A stretch of 64,000 bases of DNA from Verrucomicrobiota bacterium. GTDB lineage: Bacteria; Verrucomicrobiota; Verrucomicrobiia; Verrucomicrobiales; Akkermansiaceae. Where the stretch lies: positions 1 to 64,000 of the forward strand of contig JAFLEH010000014.1 of assembly GCA_017301995.1 (NCBI GenBank), in the 5' to 3' direction. The notes under the pieces are model-generated. The model was not told where the DNA came from. It saw nothing but the letters and a program-made list of their open reading frames with translations, and did no database searches. Below, piece after piece: positions 61,728 to 64,000 of the stretch. How positions within the stretch are numbered: the first letter of the stretch is position 1; every line of letters begins with the position of its first letter. The translations under genes and the position numbers were made by a program.

Positions 61728-62951
61728 ATGCAGTCCACTTCGCCATCCACGGAATCCGCCGGATCCTCCCGCGCCCACGCCGCGGTTCTCGTCATCAACA
61801 GCGGCAGTTCCTCGCTGAAGTTTTCCCTGATCGACACCGCCACCGAAACCGTGCTGGCCCAGGGGCTCGCCGAAAACCTCGGCGGCGCGACCGCGCTGCT
61901 CCACTTTTCCCGAACCGGCGAAGCCAAAACCAGCCATCCCATCCCCGGAGCCGGGCACTCGCAGGCGATGGCGGCGGTGCTCGACCACCTCGGCGGCATC
62001 CGCATTGGTGCGGTTGGCCACCGCGTCGTCCACGGTGGCGAGGCGTTTTCCGGCAGCGTGCTGATCGACGAGCCCACCCTCGCCGCGATTCGCCAGTGCG
62101 TTCCGCTGGCTCCGCTCCATAATCCGGCCAACCTCGCCGGCATTTCGGCCGCCGTGGAGCGGTTTCCGGATCTGCCGCATGTGGCGGTGTTCGATACCGC
62201 GTTCCATCAGACCATGCCGCCCAAGGCGTTTCTCTACGCCATCCCGCACGACCTTTACGATACCCACAAGGTCCGCCGATACGGGTTCCACGGCACCAGC
62301 CACCGCTTCGTTTCCGCCGAAGCCGCCAGATTGTTAGGGCGCGCGCCGGAGGAGGTCCAGTTGCTAACCGCCCACCTCGGCAACGGATGCAGCGCCTGCG
62401 CCGTGAAAAACGGCCGCTCCGTGGACACGTCGATGGGCTTCACCCCGCTCGAAGGCCTGGTGATGGGCACCCGCAGCGGCGACATCGATCCCAACCTCCA
62501 CGAGTTTCTCGCCCACACGCTCGGCAAGTCGCTGGTCGAAATCACCGCCATGCTCAACCGCCAGAGCGGATTGTTAGGCATCTCGGGAATCAGCAACGAC
62601 ATGCGCACGCTCGCCGCCGCGGCCGCCGACGGAAACGACCGCGCCCAACTCGCGATCGAGGTGTTCTGCTACCGGCTCGCCAAGGGCCTGCTCGCCCTCG
62701 CGGCGGGACTCGACCGCATCGACGCGCTGGTTTTCACCGGCGGCATCGGCGAGCATTCCGCCGCGGTCCGCGCCCTAACACTCGCGCACCTCGGCGTGCT
62801 CCGCCCCGCGCTCGACGAGTCTCTCAACGCCGCGCACGGCCGCGCCTCCGACGGCCGGATCACCGCGCCCCACAGCGGATTGCTCGCTCTCGTGGTGCCT
62901 ACCAACGAGGAACTTGTCATCGCCCGCGAAGCCGCCCGATTCCTATCATAA
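61728..62951 (+). CDS. ackA: acetate kinase
   Basis: 407 aa. 'VLVINSGSSSLKFSL' (phosphate-binding), 'GHRVVHGG', 'VFDTAFHQTMP', 'RYGFHGTSHRFV', 'HLGNGCSACAV', 'GFTPLEGLVMGTRSGDIDP' and 'VFTGGIGEHSAAVR' are all present. It interconverts acetate + ATP with acetyl phosphate. The start at ATG 61728 leaves a short non-conserved N-terminal extension of about 18 residues. It is 20 bp upstream of pta, the expected pathway partner. Confidence 0.95.
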   Translation: MQSTSPSTESAGSSRAHAAVLVINSGSSSLKFSLIDTATETVLAQGLAENLGGATALLHFSRTGEAKTSHPIPGAGHSQAMAAVLDHLGGIRIGAVGHRVVHGGEAFSGSVLIDEPTLAAIRQCVPLAPLHNPANLAGISAAVERFPDLPHVAVFDTAFHQTMPPKAFLYAIPHDLYDTHKVRRYGFHGTSHRFVSAEAARLLGRAPEEVQLLTAHLGNGCSACAVKNGRSVDTSMGFTPLEGLVMGTRSGDIDPNLHEFLAHTLGKSLVEITAMLNRQSGLLGISGISNDMRTLAAAAADGNDRAQLAIEVFCYRLAKGLLALAAGLDRIDALVFTGGIGEHSAAVRALTLAHLGVLRPALDESLNAAHGRASDGRITAPHSGLLALVVPTNEELVIAREAARFLS

Positions 62952-62971
62952 ATTATCCCGCACTCCACGCC

Positions 62972-64000
62972 ATGTCCGCCCACACTCCGCGCACCCTGTT
63001 TCTCGCTCCGGTCGGTTCCGGAGTCGGCCTGACCATCATCACCCTCGGTCTCGTCCGCGCCCTCGACGCGCGCGGCGTGCGCGTGGCGTTCTTCAAACCG
63101 ATCGCCCAACCCGCCCAAAAAGGCGGACCCGACCGCTCGGCGCATTTCATCCGCGCCACCACCCAGCTCAAACCGGCGGATCCGATCTCACAGACCGAGG
63201 CGTCGCGCCTCATTTCCTCCGGCGACGAGGAGCAGCTCATGGAGCACGTCATCGCCAATTTCCACACCTCCTGTGCCGATGCCGATGTGGTGGTCGTCGA
63301 GGGACTGGTCCACACCGACACCCTGCCTAACGCCGCCGCGATCAACTCGGCGCTGGTGCGCGCGCTCAGCGCCCATGTCATTCTGGTAGGTAAGCTCGCC
63401 AGCGGATCCGACGACGACTACGCCGATTTCGAATCCACCCTGGAGATCACCATCCGCGAGTTCGGCGGGGTGAAAGGCGAAAACTTGTTAGGATGCATCG
63501 TCAACCGGATCCCGGAACCGCTCGGAACACCACCCACCGAGCTGGCCAAGACCCTGCGCGCCCGTTGCCCGTTCCTTTCCCGTACCGGCTTTCCGATCAT
63601 CGGAGCGGTCACCGAAAACGCCGAACTTTCGTCGCCGCGCACCATCGACATCGCCCGCCATCTCAACGCCCGCATCATCAACGAGGGCGAACTCGACACC
63701 CGCCGCGTCCGAAATTTCACCCTCCTCGCCCGCACCGTGCCCAACATGCTGGTCTCGCTCAAGCCGGGCTACATCCTCGTCACCCCCGCCGACCGCGCCG
63801 ATGTCGTCGTGGCCGTGGCCATGGCGGCGGTGAACAAGATCGCCTTCGCCGGCCTCGTTCTAACCGGCGACACCGACCTTCCCCCGCGGATCCTCGAATT
63901 GTGCCGACCGGCCCTCGAAAGCGGCCTGCCGATCCTAAAAGTCCACACCAACAGTTGGCAAACCGCCACCCATCTATCCAACCTTCCGCGCGAGGTGCCG
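62972..64000 (+). CDS. pta: phosphate acetyltransferase, long form (5' part, cut by window end)
   Basis: 343 residues visible with no stop before the window ends. The N-terminus 'RTLFLAPVGSGVGLTIITLGLVRALDARGVRVAFFKPIAQP' is the BioD-like P-loop regulatory domain of long (E. coli-type) Pta. A DRTGG domain follows ('RIINEGELDTRRVRNFTLLARTVPNML...ILVTPADR'). The catalytic PTA_PTB domain must lie beyond 64000. Together with ackA it makes the acetyl-CoA to acetate pathway yielding ATP. Confidence 0.93.
   Translation, partial: MSAHTPRTLFLAPVGSGVGLTIITLGLVRALDARGVRVAFFKPIAQPAQKGGPDRSAHFIRATTQLKPADPISQTEASRLISSGDEEQLMEHVIANFHTSCADADVVVVEGLVHTDTLPNAAAINSALVRALSAHVILVGKLASGSDDDYADFESTLEITIREFGGVKGENLLGCIVNRIPEPLGTPPTELAKTLRARCPFLSRTGFPIIGAVTENAELSSPRTIDIARHLNARIINEGELDTRRVRNFTLLARTVPNMLVSLKPGYILVTPADRADVVVAVAMAAVNKIAFAGLVLTGDTDLPPRILELCRPALESGLPILKVHTNSWQTATHLSNLPREVP

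Overview
The window is about 63% GC and densely coding. It most resembles a chromosome segment of a Verrucomicrobiota bacterium, probably in the Akkermansiaceae/Luteolibacter neighbourhood. This is inferred from the C-terminal surface-protein modules (EF-hand-like repeat followed by a 'DLTNW...RYFRL' tail), choice-of-anchor-D and InlB-type repeats, a eukaryotic-like type II glutamine synthetase, a GxxExxY-family gene, and C-rich start regions that mostly lack a Shine-Dalgarno sequence. No rRNA, tRNA, CRISPR or intact insertion sequence was seen.

Layout. 0-2 kb: a HipB/HipA toxin-antitoxin pair with a clear operator. 2-11.2 kb: an OprO/P-like porin and a three-enzyme galacto-N-biose locus (secreted GH101 endo-alpha-N-acetylgalactosaminidase, sugar-porter MFS protein, GH112 phosphorylase), with a decayed GxxExxY gene between near-perfect 31-bp inverted repeats inserted between transporter and phosphorylase. 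11.3-15.4 kb: small secreted proteins, an amidohydrolase, a DUF1287 protein, an output-less response regulator and a YkgJ-type cysteine-cluster protein. 15.5-21 kb: an orphan type VI secretion delivery set (Tle1-like lipase, PAAR tip, unknown 257-aa protein, VgrG with a long unknown C-terminal domain). 21-24 kb: a deacetylase translationally coupled to a CoA-transferase/GNAT fusion. 24-28.6 kb: a pqi-type MCE lipid-transport operon with PqiA split in two, plus a fumarylacetoacetase-family gene. 28.7-29.2 kb: a repeat-rich spacer.

30-51.6 kb is the most unusual region. It holds a two-component system, an InlB-repeat surface protein followed by a nine-heme cytochrome c, a YceI isoprenoid-binding protein next to a polyprenyl synthase, a MacB/Lol-like ABC pair, a three-gene overlapping operon (COX1-like subunit lacking the usual copper-B histidine pair; small membrane protein; 12-TM domain fused to CcoO-like and CcoP-like cytochrome domains), and a 1342-residue secreted protein with two DUF2271 domains, one carrying a textbook ApbE flavinylation motif, followed directly by apbE. 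Read together this looks like an extracytoplasmic electron-transfer island, a hypothesis built from domain content only.

51.6-64 kb is mainly housekeeping: a MidA-like methyltransferase, a class A PBP whose transpeptidase motifs are all degenerate, glnA with a sigma-54-like promoter and strong terminator, a beta-lactamase-fold esterase, an AI-2E-family protein, a KH RNA-binding protein, leuB, ackA and the start of pta (cut by the window end). Short tandem repeats of 7-8 bp recur in spacers, and the word CTAAC/GTTAG is conspicuous throughout, often forcing rare synonymous codons.
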